Positions 1 to 12,486 of a DNA stretch of 64,000 nucleotides are shown one piece after another. Numbering within the stretch: the stretch's first letter is position 1; every line of letters begins with the position of its first letter. The notes under the pieces were generated by a model. That model did not search any database. It was given only the letters and a program-made list of their open reading frames with translations, and was not told where the DNA came from. Source of the stretch: Endocalyx cinctus (taxonomy: Eukaryota; Ascomycota; Sordariomycetes; Amphisphaeriales; Apiosporaceae); NCBI GenBank assembly GCA_001600455.1, contig BCKC01000003.1, positions 4,634,754-4,698,753 on the forward strand, given 5' to 3'. A program made the position numbers and the translations under genes.

Positions 1-1964
1 AGGTGGACGAAGGCGAAATAGCTATAAATGGAGTTAAGATCAAGGTAACAGTCAATCTGGCCACCCATGTTGTTGTGCTGAGAAGATGAGGATATTAGTT
101 CGGCAGGTTTGACTTATTCCATCCTTTAGGAAGATACTGATTGAATTGGGTTTGATGACGGGTAACGGTCGCCGGTTTGTCTTATGTAAGTAAATATTCA
201 ATATGCCCGGGCTGAGTAAATCACCGAATCAGCCCATCACCGTAATATCAACGTCATTACTCTGTACTATTCCGAAACATTCCTTCTCGACCATATACTG
301 ATTTCAATATTTACCTTAAGCATTATCTATTCCTCTCGCTAAAGCTGATAGCTCCCTAGGGTATTACAGTAAGTATATCCTTAGGATAGACCAGAAGTGA
401 GTAGATAATAAAGAATAAAATAAAATCAAGTTAATTGTAAAGTCTTCGAGCAAGTGCGATTGTCGATGATTTCTAGTAACCTTCCAAGGTTATCAGCCCC
501 TCATACACATGATAATACTTAAACCTGCACTGGAAAATTGTACTACTTTGGCCACTGAAGGTAATATTCTCAGCGCTATACGTAGCACTTAATATATACC
601 ATAGTAGCATACGTATAGTAATTAAAGCAAGAGCTGAATATCTGCGAAATCAGCGTACCGAGGTACCTGAATCTAATGTAGCAATCCAGCTCAAAGTACT
701 GTAAGTAACAGATTCGACTAGACCGTAATTAGTTTAGCGTAATTTCTCAAGGGTCTCCCCACAGTTTACCAGAGTTTACGGAGTACTTGAAAAGGATAAC
801 TTTACAAGAAAGTAAGAACGAACCAATCAAAATATATTCTGCTCGAATAAATAATACGTACTAACGCGATACGGTAAATAGAAACGTTGGAGTACTGTGC
901 TCTGTACACTAATAACTGCTATTACCGTCAGGGGCATTTGCCATTAATTCCTGCATCTTACATTCTATGTATGTATAACGGTCTTCTAAAGCTTCGAAGG
1001 CGATATATATACCTAGGTATATATATATCAGTATAATCATTATGTCCCTTTAACACTTTGGTTATCCCCCCTTTTCTTCTTCTTTTAAAGACCGATATAT
1101 CAGATATCGTAGGTAATTCCTAGTTTTCTACCTAAAGAATATCACCCTGTCTTTCTATTTATTGGGCTGTTAGGTTAGAACGTTAGACCTGATACATTGG
1201 TGGGGATTTAGGGAGAAGATTATCACTTAGGACATTGCGGCCCGCATTCACTGCTATTGTCAGTACTGGTGGAAGGTTTAAGGGGCTTGATATTATTATT
1301 CTATACTAAGGTACCAATGGATGTTTTTTTTTTTTTTTTTTTTTGGAGCACTATCGCTATTCACCCCTCTTTACCTGAATCGTTTATCTCCCTTGTCCTA
1401 TTCTCATACTCTCATATTTTGTTCTTGAATTTAATTTCTTTCTTCCCCAATGGTGATATCGAGTGACTAGAATGAAATAGTCCTGTTAATCATATAACCT
1501 AGGATTTCAGTTGATCTTGATCTAACTTTGATACCTTAAAGTCAACTTTGGAATTCTTTTATTCCGAGGTTGGTTTGTGAGGTATCAATAAGGTCTTCCT
1601 ATTTTGGCCTAATTGACCGACATCTTTAATCCACGACCCCCATCCATATCCATATCCCTTGATTAACTCCTATTTTTGTTCGACTTCATCCTTCTTTTAC
1701 CGTACCTGCGATACTTTCGAACCCGATTTAAAATAATTACACCAATACGAGAAGAAGTACCGTCAAGCTAGGCAGTAAAGAATAACAATTAAAGAAAAAA
1801 AAAAGGAGGAACCGATAGTAGAAATTAAGATTGATTAGGGGACCCTCTATTCACCGACTTATTCGTTAAGACTATTAGTTTTACCGTTGAGTTGAATGAA
1901 GAAGGATAGGAACAAATTATTGAATAAAACTTGATCGGCTAGGCTTCAAAGCCTTTGTGTCGAA
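1..1964. other. AT-rich intergenic region and cot-1 upstream region
   Basis: No coding exon could be supported. The only longer open frame (about 1257-1466) runs through a T-run and has no protein-like composition. The stretch holds a perfect 24-nt palindrome at 1003-1026 centred on CCTAGG and a run of about 19 T near 1325. The last several hundred bases presumably include the promoter and leader of the kinase gene that starts at 1965. No TATA box or upstream ORF could be assigned with confidence. Confidence 0.6.
1003..1026. repeat. perfect 24-nt AT-rich palindrome
   Basis: The two arms are alternating AT around a CCTAGG core and match base for base, with the centre between 1014 and 1015. 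It could extrude as a cruciform. It lies in the spacer about 0.94 kb upstream of the kinase start codon, and no function can be assigned from the sequence. Confidence 0.85.
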
Positions 1965-4071
<2,107 letters not shown>

Positions 4072-4993
4072 TTGTGTTCTTACAACCGATTACCTATCCT
4101 CGACATGGGTCATAGTATGCTCGTCAATTTTAGCCGCTATTAACGGGCTGGATCACCTACTCGTAAAAAACTTCGGAGGCGGGGTACTTGTCACTAAGAA
4201 AAAGCAGAGGACGACGTGGTAAGAAATATTGACTTGCAAAAAGGAACCCTTCCCGTCAATGTTCTGTTACTATCTTACCGTAACAAACCCGCATTTTGTA
4301 TGGTATTATTTTCGTTAGCATATTCAAATGCATGGGAAGAAAAGTAATAGACTGGTGATGTACTTAGATAGATGGTCGATCATTTGCGTCTGCATAATTT
4401 GTCTCAAAAGATACGAGACAGAATAAGAATCAGTGTCGAGGTTATATAACCCTGCTTCTTCTTAATGTTTGCTGCATGTCTCATTTCAAGAAAGATAATG
4501 ATTGCATGCTTAGTAGTATATATCCATGTCGGATATCTTGAACCTAAAAGTAGGTGATAAATCAAATTGTACATATAATTGTGAGTGATGTAGATTGAGA
4601 CTGATCAGACTGGTGTAGATTCAAATAGTTTGATATTGAGGGTATTTGATTATATAAGCCCGCTTTTAATAGTTTTGGGGAAGGGTGGGGAGGGGCGCCG
4701 ATAACATGCGCCGATAAGACAATTGTAGAACTTAGCACATCTACGTATATAAAAAAAAAAAATACCTTATCGTGATTATCATAGGATTTTTTTTAAGAGC
4801 AAGACCCATTTTATGAGGTTATATATATGTCTATATGACTCTCTACTCTGCCGTTTCGGGAGAATTTTTATACTTAAGGCTTCAATCTTCTTAATAGAAG
4901 CTTTGAGAACTCTGATGCCATTACCGTAATTGGATTAAAAACGTATTATAATCTACCAAAGTGATTTTTATTTCCTCATAAATACCCGTCACC
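4072..4993. other. intergenic region between cot-1 and TIM54
   Basis: AT-rich spacer with short A and T runs (4750-4760, 4788-4795) and no supportable ORF. It must carry the 3' end of the kinase transcript and the promoter of the next gene. The T-run at 5086-5098 lies inside the first intron of TIM54, not in this spacer. Confidence 0.6.
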
Positions 4994-6418
4994 ATGGCGG
5001 AACCAACGCCACCGTCTTCTTCAGGTGCTTCCGTAAGTGAACATGAATCCTCAATTTGATAGTCAATATAATACTGGAGTCTAATTTTTTTTTTTTTTAT
5101 GACACAGGCACCGAACACGACAACAACAGCAACAGGTTCAGCTGCCACTTATAAGGCACCAACCCCAAACCCTGCACTTCGAATGATGGGTCTTCCCAAC
5201 CTACCTAAAAAACTCCCCTCACGAAATTGGATGATATTCTGGACCCTATCCGCTACTTTCACCGGTGCTATAATATACGATAAGCGAGAGAAAAAGCGCG
5301 CGACCGCCAAATGGGCCAAGGCCGTCTCCCACCTCGCTCGTGAACCCATCGAGAGCGCAACCCAACTCCCCCGAAAACTCACTATATATCTCGAGTCACC
5401 GCCTGCAGATGGCCTGCGCAGCGCACAAGACCACTTTACCGAATACATAAAGCCGGTCCTGGCCGCTTCGGGGCTCGATTGGGAGTTCGTCCAGGGCAGG
5501 AAGGAGGGCGACATCAGGGCCACCGTCGCCGAGCGGATACGGAGAATCAGAGATCCGAAGGAGAGCAGCGCCGATTCCCCGACGACGCAAGAGATTCTGC
5601 AGCAAGTTAGGAAACAAAACGGTACGCCCGAGTATACGGGAGTTCGTGGCGATATAGTAGTCGGACGGCACACGTGGAAAGAGTACGTTCGGGGCGTGCA
5701 CGAAGGCTGGCTGGGACCGGTGACGGCCCCGAAATTACCGGAGCCGGAAGTCCCTCCAGCCGCCGCCGAAGCGTCGGAGACTGCTCCCGCTACCGAGGGA
5801 GAGAATAAAGAAGGGGAGAAGAAGCCGGAAGAGAAGAAAGCGGACAGACCACCCCACCCGCCGCCGTACATCACCACCGACGACTACCCCACCGCCGGCT
5901 TACCCATGTTCATACCGTCCGAATTCCACCCCGCCGCTCCCATCACCTTTCCGCACATCCTCGGCTTCTCCCACACGCTCACGCGGCTGGGCCGATTCCT
6001 CAACCGCCGTCGCCTGGCGGACGACATCGGGCGGGAGGTGGCGGCCGTGTGCCTCGCGACGTCGCGCGAGTTCCGCGAGGACGTTTCCGGCGGCGAGGTA
6101 GAGGCGGCGCTGGCGGTCGAGGAGAAGGACTGGCCGAAATCGGTCTGGAAGGCGAAAGAAGAGGGCGACGAAAAGAAGAACGTCGAAAAGGAAGAAGAGG
6201 AAAAGATCTGGAGTAAGCCGGTCGTCTTGGACCCGCGCGTCTCGATGCGCATGCGTCGGTTCGAGATGGATTCCCGGGACGAGGCCCGCGCTAGCTCGAT
6301 CGTGGTCCCCGAGGAGGAGGTCGAGGGCTGGATTAAGGGCAGCTTGCGCGGGCTGTGGCGCTGGGCGGTCGCGGATCCGGAGCCGAAACCTTACTATTCT
6401 ATCCTCGACGACGAGTAG
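4994..6418 (+). CDS. TIM54: mitochondrial inner-membrane translocase subunit TIM54
   Basis: Component of the TIM22 complex, which inserts carrier proteins into the mitochondrial inner membrane. Two exons, 4994-5032 and 5108-6418, give 449 residues. The short first exon encodes 13 residues and ends at CC/GTAAGT. The intron ends in a T-run followed by ATGACACAG. Starting at the in-frame ATG 5099 would put the start codon inside the acceptor region, so the upstream ATG at 4994 (CACCATGG) is preferred. Visible features are the family signature around LPSRNWMIFW, a single membrane segment after it (about residues 48-66), a long soluble part with the SHLAREP and LPRKLTIYLE patches, and a charged Glu/Lys-rich linker near 250. 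GC content is distinctly higher than in the spacers. The assignment is secure. Confidence 0.93.
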
Positions 6419-7212
6419 TTCGATACCCGCTCTCGTGAATGGGCGTTGACTACCGACGAGGGAAAGCACCGAAAGTTATATGATTGTAAAAAAAAGAAAC
6501 AAAAAAGAAACAGCACAAATTGTGCGAAGATACGATTTTGTAAAACTATGTATGTTGTACGTATAGAAAAGGGTTGCATGACATGATCGAAGAAAAAAAA
6601 AACATCACAACATTTTGTGTGTGTACGGAATCGGTATAGACCTGGGAAAAGGGCCTAGGAATATGTAGAAACTGGTGGATTTTATATGGGAGAAGCTGTG
6701 TATATTGCAGGACGTCTCCAGTACTACTACTATCAGTACATACCTCCTCTAATCACAACTCTACTTTGAGAGCATATTTCTTGATCATGTGCCTTTCCCT
6801 AGCTGCGTGACTCGAAGTAACCTGATAGAATCTCGGGCCGCTTGAGGCGAGAGATTATATAGATATTATGGCAAGCCAGAGATCCGAGATAGGCGGGATG
6901 ATGCCTCTTCAAAAAGCATCGCTATCTGCATCTAGTTGTCCCAGCCACCTACCTAGCCGCTCATAGATATGGATGGAGTAAGTATATTAGGAGCTGGTCG
7001 GCACTCGAGGTATGAACGATAGGCATGCGACGCCTCAACCTGATGACATAAATCAGGGAGCCTTCTCCCCTGCGAGCCGACCAGGCACAGGAAGTCTTTT
7101 CCTGCGGTCGTAAGTAAGCGAGGTATAATTCTCGACCCTCGAGAGTTACAGGGATGCATATTGCGGCAATCGTGGTTCGGTAGTTGGTCGACAATGGTAA
7201 GAGATTTGACTT
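6419..7212. other. convergent intergenic region
   Basis: Lies between TIM54 (plus strand) and the FAM192A/Fyv6-like gene (minus strand), so it should hold both 3' ends. It contains A-rich tracts near 6487-6506 and 6592-6602. Two overlapping minus-strand frames at 6953-7216 have no recognisable protein character and are not annotated. Confidence 0.55.
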
Positions 7213-8028
7213 TCAATCCTCCTCATCGTCATCATCATCCGACCCGTAATCGACCAGTCCCAGGCTCGGGTTTCCGGCCGGTTTCGTAGGGGGCGCACTT
7301 GGTTTTGGCGCAGGAGGAGCCGTCGTCGTCTTCGTCACTGTTGAGGTTGAGGTCAAAGTCTTTTGCTCCTTCCCAGCACCATCAACGGCAGATTTCCCAA
7401 CTTCGCTACTAGTTCTCCTCTTCAACCCCTTCAGCGCACCCTCCCTCTCGTGCCTATCCCTCTTCCTCTTCCTCGCGGTCGCCGTCCACTCCTCATCCAA
7501 CGCAGCCGCGTCGTTACCGTTACCGTTACCGTTACCACCACCAGCACCTCCATCGTTATCTGCGTCCGCGTTCGCGCTCGCCCCGGCCCTAGCCTTGACG
7601 TCCGCGCTCCTCTGCTCCGCCCTAAACCTTCGCAGCCCTTCCTCCGTCTCTTTCCTCACGCGATCCTCGGCCGTCCGCCGGCCGTCGAGGACGCCGTCGA
7701 GGAAATCGATCTCGTCGTCGTCGAGGGCGCGGAACTGGTTCTTCAGCTTGCTCTGCTCCTCGAAGGCGGCCTGCTTCGCCGCCTTGTTCGCCTGCAGGAC
7801 CTCGTACAGCGAGGCGCGGTCGCCGGCGGAGCCCTCGATCGCGGCGCGGCGGGCGGATTCGCGCTCGCGGCGGGTCGCTTCGAGGTCTTGTCGGACGGAT
7901 TCCCATTCGGCTTGGCTGTTGTTGTTATTGGAAGTGGTGATGTGAGGTTTGGTTTCGGTGGGGTTGGTGGAGGTCGAGGTGGAGTCGTCGCCTGCGATGG
8001 TGCCGCCGGAGACGAATCGGGAGGTCAT
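7213..8028 (-). CDS. FAM192A/Fyv6 (NIP30) N-terminal domain protein
   Basis: Nuclear protein family; animal members bind the PA28-gamma proteasome activator, and yeast Fyv6 is a spliceosome-associated factor. Intronless, 271 residues from the ATG at 8028-8026 (MTSRFVSGG). The open frame runs further upstream, but only through the (CA)n leader and without an ATG. The N-terminus has the family signature FVSGGTIAG. It is followed by an Arg/Glu-rich helix and the diagnostic patch SLYEVLQANKAAKQ, then KLKNQFRALDDDEIDFLD near residues 100-125. The C-terminal half is low-complexity: Gly/Asn/Ala, then Lys/Arg-rich, then Thr/Pro-rich, ending in an acidic tail of Asp/Glu. The domain call is good, but which of the two cellular roles applies here is unknown. 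Confidence 0.85.
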   Translation of the reverse strand: MTSRFVSGGTIAGDDSTSTSTNPTETKPHITTSNNNNSQAEWESVRQDLEATRRERESARRAAIEGSAGDRASLYEVLQANKAAKQAAFEEQSKLKNQFRALDDDEIDFLDGVLDGRRTAEDRVRKETEEGLRRFRAEQRSADVKARAGASANADADNDGGAGGGNGNGNGNDAAALDEEWTATARKRKRDRHEREGALKGLKRRTSSEVGKSAVDGAGKEQKTLTSTSTVTKTTTAPPAPKPSAPPTKPAGNPSLGLVDYGSDDDDDEED

Positions 8029-8056
8029 CTTGGGTACATTTGAGGTTGATTGGAGA

Positions 8057-8057
<1 letters not shown>

Positions 8058-8093
<36 letters not shown>
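8058..8093. repeat. (TG)18 microsatellite
   Basis: Uninterrupted dinucleotide run, read as (CA)n on the minus strand, within the 5' leader of the FAM192A/Fyv6-like gene about 30 nt upstream of its ATG. It is likely length-variable between strains. Confidence 0.95.
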
Positions 8094-8096
<3 letters not shown>

Positions 8097-8302
8097 ATTT
8101 GGATATTTGGTTGAGTAGATCTGGAGTAACGTAGCTTAACTGGGAGCTTGGAAGCTTTCGACAGCTGGGATAGTTGGTTACATCAGCTGCCAAGAAAATA
8201 CTTACTAGGGGGTTCCAAAGAACCTTGTTAGTGTTTGCTCCGTAGTGAAATCTCTTTCAATTTTAGAGTCTTAAACTAAAATAGGACATGTCTTACTCAA
8301 CA

Positions 8303-8400
8303 GGTCGGTTAGCTCAGTCGGTTAGAGCGTCGTACTAATATATGTCAAGTACATATACATAGTAATGCGAAGGTCATGAGTTCGACCCTCATACTGACCA
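8303..8400 (+). tRNA. tRNA-Ile (AAU anticodon) with a 24-nt intron
   Basis: A full cloverleaf can be drawn. The acceptor stem pairs GGTCGGT with ACTGACC, with one G-T pair. The D arm is GCTC/GAGC, the anticodon stem TCGTA/TGCGA, and the T arm ATGAG-TTCGACC-CTCAT. The anticodon AAT is at 8337-8339 in the loop C-T-A-A-T-A-A. The intron is 8341-8364, at the canonical position after nucleotide 37. A 3' CCA is not encoded beyond the discriminator A at 8400. A T-rich stretch at 8415-8425 fits Pol III termination. Internal A box (TTAGCTCAGTCGG) and B box (GTTCGACCC) are both present. Confidence 0.95.
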
Positions 8401-9277
8401 CATTATATGTGACCCTTTCTTTTTTGCTTCTGTATTATATATTATTGTAAGTGAATAGGCGAACGGAATATTCGTAAACAACTAACATCGGCAAGATAGA
8501 AAGCACTAAATTTCATTTATTTACTTATACATATCCGTACGCCTACTCTCTTTTTTTTTTTTTTTTTTTTTTGGTACTGTACTGTATTGCATTCGTAATC
8601 TCAAGCTCGTTGCCTTTTTTTCTTTCTTTTTCCTTCTCGGATTTCAAGTTTTGGAGTCTATTAAATGAGATATAACGGAACCCCTGATTGTTATCAAGCC
8701 ACTTTATATAGAGATACTGTAGAAAGGAAATAACACGCGGCAAATTTTTGACGATTTTCCCCAGGTTGTATCATTTCTTATCTCGGGCTGTTCGTTGAAT
8801 AGGCAGGTATTTTCCTACCGGTGAACGATTTGGGCGTTCTGCCGCGTCTCCCGAGCCGATCCCAGGCGAAATGCGAAGTAAACGTACCTCTACCCGAATT
8901 GTATGATAATTATTCACGTGGGGGAAAAAAAAAAAAAGAAACAAGAGTTACATGCTAAGTAAATATAAATCAATGACCGCATAAATCCCGAGGAGCTGCA
9001 TATTCCTTGATTCACTAATAATAGTTCACTTTGTGAACCCAACGCATCCGGAGATGCATATGAAGTCTTGTACCACTTCCTAATATGGCTATTGAATCAC
9101 CCCGACCTGACATGCAATGGTTAGAAAATGATAGAAACTGACCACAAATTCAACGGCCTATTTCTTTGTCGTTCCGATCATGGTCACTGATCGTCGGCAA
9201 GGATCCCTCCCTCCTTTTCCATCACTTCGGGATTATACCCCTGAATATGACGAGGCTGCTTATAGACCCGACTTCCG
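8401..9277. other. intergenic region after the tRNA
   Basis: AT-rich, with a run of 22 T at 8551-8572 and an A-run near 8923-8936. A 66-residue minus-strand frame at 8543-8743 is Lys/Glu-rich simply because it reads the homopolymers, so it is not annotated. Confidence 0.55.
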
Positions 9278-9535
9278 CTATCCTTCCTTAATAATATCTG
9301 CCGGCGCTAACCAATGCAGCCTTCCTGAATGGTCCACTGATAAACATGAACATCCCAAAATATCGTCGGTGACCTGAAACAGAATTTGTTTCCCATCAAA
9401 CCAATTTACTCGGTCATGAATCATGATGTAGCTAATTTCCTTTGCAGCAGGCGCATCGGATGTGCCGGCTCTCCTTGGTAGTCCTGGATTCATATCCTGC
9501 TGTGTTTGAGTATTCGTATCCCCGTTGCTTGCCAT
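9278..9535 (-). CDS. small hypothetical protein, doubtful
   Basis: Open frame of 85 residues from the ATG at 9535-9533. It starts with a Gln/Thr/Asn-rich stretch followed by DAPAAKEISYIMIHDRVNWF. Composition looks protein-like but no family is recognised. There is no signal peptide or membrane segment. It overlaps a shorter plus-strand frame (about 9180-9377) that is even less convincing. It stands alone between the tRNA and the GNAT gene. It may be an exon of a larger gene or a chance frame. Confidence 0.25.
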   Translation of the reverse strand: MASNGDTNTQTQQDMNPGLPRRAGTSDAPAAKEISYIMIHDRVNWFDGKQILFQVTDDILGCSCLSVDHSGRLHWLAPADIIKEG

Positions 9536-10031
9536 TCACGCCTTGTCACGGATCAGGAAGTAATTAATCAAACAAATTTGCTTCATGGCGTACTATTGGC
9601 AGAGACCTTCCCGAGGAGTTAATGCCTGGCAAGTGTACCTTCAGTCTCCCTAGTTTGCCTTGCTCTTTGGGTTATACAGAAACATATTGCTCTCATCACC
9701 ACCATAGTTCCTTGATTCACAACCATATGTTATTCGACCTTTGCATATCATAAAGCTCACAGTCATTGTAAGAAAAAGATGACGGACACGACGCCGACCA
9801 GCTGCTGGTCTTTGTCAGATTAAGACTGTGTGTAACGCATATTAGATTTTAAATTGTATTATTATTTAGGGCTTGAACCCCCGGTTTATGATGAACTCAG
9901 AAAGTATACACAAACACAGGACTCTCGGTAAATCCACCAGTCTGTCAATTCTATTGATTTGAACCCCTAGCTTTTCACATAGTTTTACTCGTCAAGCCTT
10001 GACACGTCAGAGAAAACGCCACGCCATCACC
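9536..10031. other. intergenic region upstream of the GNAT gene
   Basis: No ORF or RNA gene was recognised. It should contain the promoter of the GNAT gene, which starts at 10032. Confidence 0.5.
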
Positions 10032-10912
10032 ATGTCTTCCGGAAGCCCGCGTGATAACCCTGAAGATGAGAAACGCAAGATAACGGAAATCAACGACGCC
10101 CTTGCGACGGCTATGCTGAGCTTGCCTCACGTCAAGAGTTGGTTTAACAACCCCGCTTGGAAAGCACTTGAAGAAAAGACTGAGCTCGGAAAAGAGGTGT
10201 TTCAAGCATATGGAAGCAGTTACCGGGGAGACGTGCGGAAAGGCTTCAGAAGCTCTGAAGGATACATGTTAAGGGTTCATCGTGAAGAGGACAAAGCAGT
10301 CGGTGTACTCACTGCGCAACTGAGGAGTAACCGAGAAAATGTCCAGCATGACACCACGGACTTTGAACGCCAGGCGGAGAGCTACTCGAGTGAAGAGAAA
10401 GCGCCACAAGAGCCTCCAAAAAAGAACACTCTCGACTACAACAAAAACTTTTATCAGTGGATGTATTGCTCAAAGTACGTCAAGGAGGAGATCTTACAGG
10501 CCGCAAAGGGACTTAAAGAATGCTTAGAAGCTACCCCTTTCATCGGTAAGACTCCATATTATAAGATTGCTTCCTCGTTCAGTGTAGAGAGATGAACCGG
10601 AAGCTGTCAATCCCACTTCTCAATGACTAATAACTTACGTGCAATAACTATTATGTAGAGATCTCAAACCTTGCTGTTCTCGAGGAATGGCGACACCGGG
10701 GTATCGGCAGGGCTTTAGTTCAAGGTCTGCTCAAGGAAGCTCAGGAAAAAAGCCAGACCGTCATCGTCTTGTCCGAATCGACCGCCGTGGGCTTCTACAA
10801 GAAACTAGATTTTAAGGTGATGTGCGAAATTCCTCATGAAGTCGACCCGAGTGCCTTTAGCTGTGTCATGCGATGGGTCCCGAAAATCGAGGAGGCAGGA
10901 AAAGCTGTTTAG
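10032..10912 (+). CDS. GNAT-family N-acetyltransferase
   Basis: Predicted acetyl-CoA-dependent N-acetyltransferase; the substrate cannot be told. Two exons, 10032-10545 and 10659-10912, give 255 residues. The donor is CG/GTAAGA and the acceptor TATGTAG, with frame phase preserved to read GEISNLAVLEEWRHRG. The acetyl-CoA pyrophosphate loop RHRGIGRAL sits at the start of exon 2, about residues 180-190. It is followed by a helix and the C-terminal ESTAVGFYKKLDFK motif (GFYxKxGF type), then a final strand. The N-terminal 170 residues contain the usual first half, with GYMLRVHREEDKAVGVLTAQL. The ATG at 10032 (CACCATGT) is the first ATG in frame. No neighbour suggests a pathway. Confidence 0.85.
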
Positions 10913-11582
10913 GGACAAATAAATTGTCGTATGGTGCTTGAAAATATCTTTTTTTCTTTTCTTCATATTTTTTCTTTCCTTTTCTCTATACACACTCACT
11001 CAATATTTCTTTTTTTCTTTTGGTTTCATGTCTTAGTTGAGGCATTACTTTTCACGTGGCATTTTGGGAGTTTGTAAAAATCTGGTAGGAAAAAAAAGAC
11101 TGGTACGGGTTCTGGGAAAATGGAAAAGACACCATCAGACATTGTTAGAGGGATAAAGATATTATAGAAAGGCATTGAAATGCTTAATGGACTTTTTTTT
11201 CGGGAATAGGGGTTAGACAGATCGGTACCTTTCTTGGTAATTATGATAAGGCAACTTGTATTATTGTCACTCATTCTTTTTTTTATAGAGACACTCTTGT
11301 CTACATATAGCTGAAAACTTGCTACTCCTCCATCCTTCTACATCAATCATATATGTATCACACCATTCATCTAACATCAACACTACTTTTTCCACCTATT
11401 ATGTATTTTGTATTCTTTCTAGTAGAGTTACGCTGAACAGTTACGATCGTTCTATTTATAGTATTCCCGCACGCTCACTTACGTTCTAATTACAGATCAT
11501 ATTAATATGGAAGACTAGAACCCCTCGTATATTATCCCCTAACTAGAGTCCATACCTTTATTTCGGCTCTTCTGCTCCTCAA
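10913..11582. other. intergenic, convergent 3' ends
   Basis: AT-rich with T-rich tracts around 10948-10985 and 11000-11022. Minus-strand frames at 10805-10999 and 11026-11274 are homopolymer-driven and not annotated. Confidence 0.5.
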
Positions 11583-12486
11583 TTATGACTCCACAATGAA
11601 GTCAAGACAGCTCTCGTATGTCTGCGAGTTGCTGTCCGACCACCAGTACCACTGGATCGCGCACTGACCGCCGGTAGCGCACGTCGAGGAGAGCGTGTCC
11701 GGGATGGTGACGTTGAAGTCAACTGTGTTTTGATTTAGTATACAATTCTATCTGCTGGAAGAGAAAATATGAGAGGGATAATGAAAGAGACAAAATATCT
11801 AACAAAAACATACTGTCATCACGCGGGGGTCCCGAAGTGGAATCCGGCCAGTCGTCCCAGGTGCGTAGGGCTTCGCCGATGGCCGTGTTGGTGGCGAGGT
11901 CAATGATGGAGACGTTCTGTTGTATCGGACATGTCAGCACTCACTATCTACCCCCAAAAAGAAAAAAAAATCGAATTACTCACCGCCCAGCCCGGATGAT
12001 GACCAGCTACGAGGTCGATGTGGAAGTACAGGACTTCACCAGCTTGTACGGTCTGCACATTGTCTACGTTGTCCTCGTACTGGTAGCCACGGCACATGTA
12101 GGCGTTGCAGTTGTAGCTCGAGTCGGCGCTCTGCACGGCGTTCTCGATCGGGCCCGCGAGATCTAATTCACAAAATAGTTTCCTCCGGTAAGTCACATAC
12201 TTTCCGAAACATCATGGGGAAGGTTAGGATTGAAGAAGAGCGCACCTGATTCCAGAACCTTGGTAACGACGGTACCGCAGAGTTCAACCTGCTTGGGACC
12301 TGTCTGTAATTATTTCTACGTCAGTCTGCTTCCCCTATAAGGGAGTTTCTGGGTGTTCTAGCGTAGGACAGAAAGGGTGACACATACGACTCGGGGAGTG
12401 GGACTCGTCATCACGGCGTTTCCCTGAACACCGGCGAAAGCGCCCGCCAACGCCGCGACGAGGGTAGTGGGGGTAGCTCCTCGCAT
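11583..12486 (-). CDS. secreted LPMO-like (spore-coat/CBM-type) protein, five exons
   Basis: Exons on the minus strand: 12486-12388, 12303-12246, 12162-11984, 11916-11814 and 11722-11583, all with GT/AG sites and consistent phase, giving 192 residues. A signal peptide spans about residues 1-22 (MRGATPTTLVAALAGAFAG). The mature part carries VMTSPTPRV, PIENAVQS, CNAYMCRGYQYEDN, FHIDLVAGHHPGW, and a C-terminal CAIQWYWW...QTYESCLDF block with paired cysteines. This pattern recalls fungal secreted proteins related to lytic polysaccharide monooxygenases, in which a histidine follows the signal peptide. Here the equivalent position appears to read Gly-Asn-Ala, so the copper-binding histidine brace may be absent. 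The family resemblance is from memory, and enzymatic activity is not claimed. GC content is higher than in the flanks. Confidence 0.75.

Noticed and set aside
1257..1466. 69-codon plus-strand open frame upstream of cot-1
   Set aside because: It runs through a T-run, has no protein-like composition and no family match.
5149..6469. Several long minus-strand frames over TIM54
   Set aside because: Shadow frames of a GC-rich gene; the plus-strand product is a clear TIM54.
7363..8043. Long plus-strand frame opposite the FAM192A/Fyv6-like gene
   Set aside because: It is the antisense of a GC-rich coding region; the minus-strand frame carries recognisable domain motifs.
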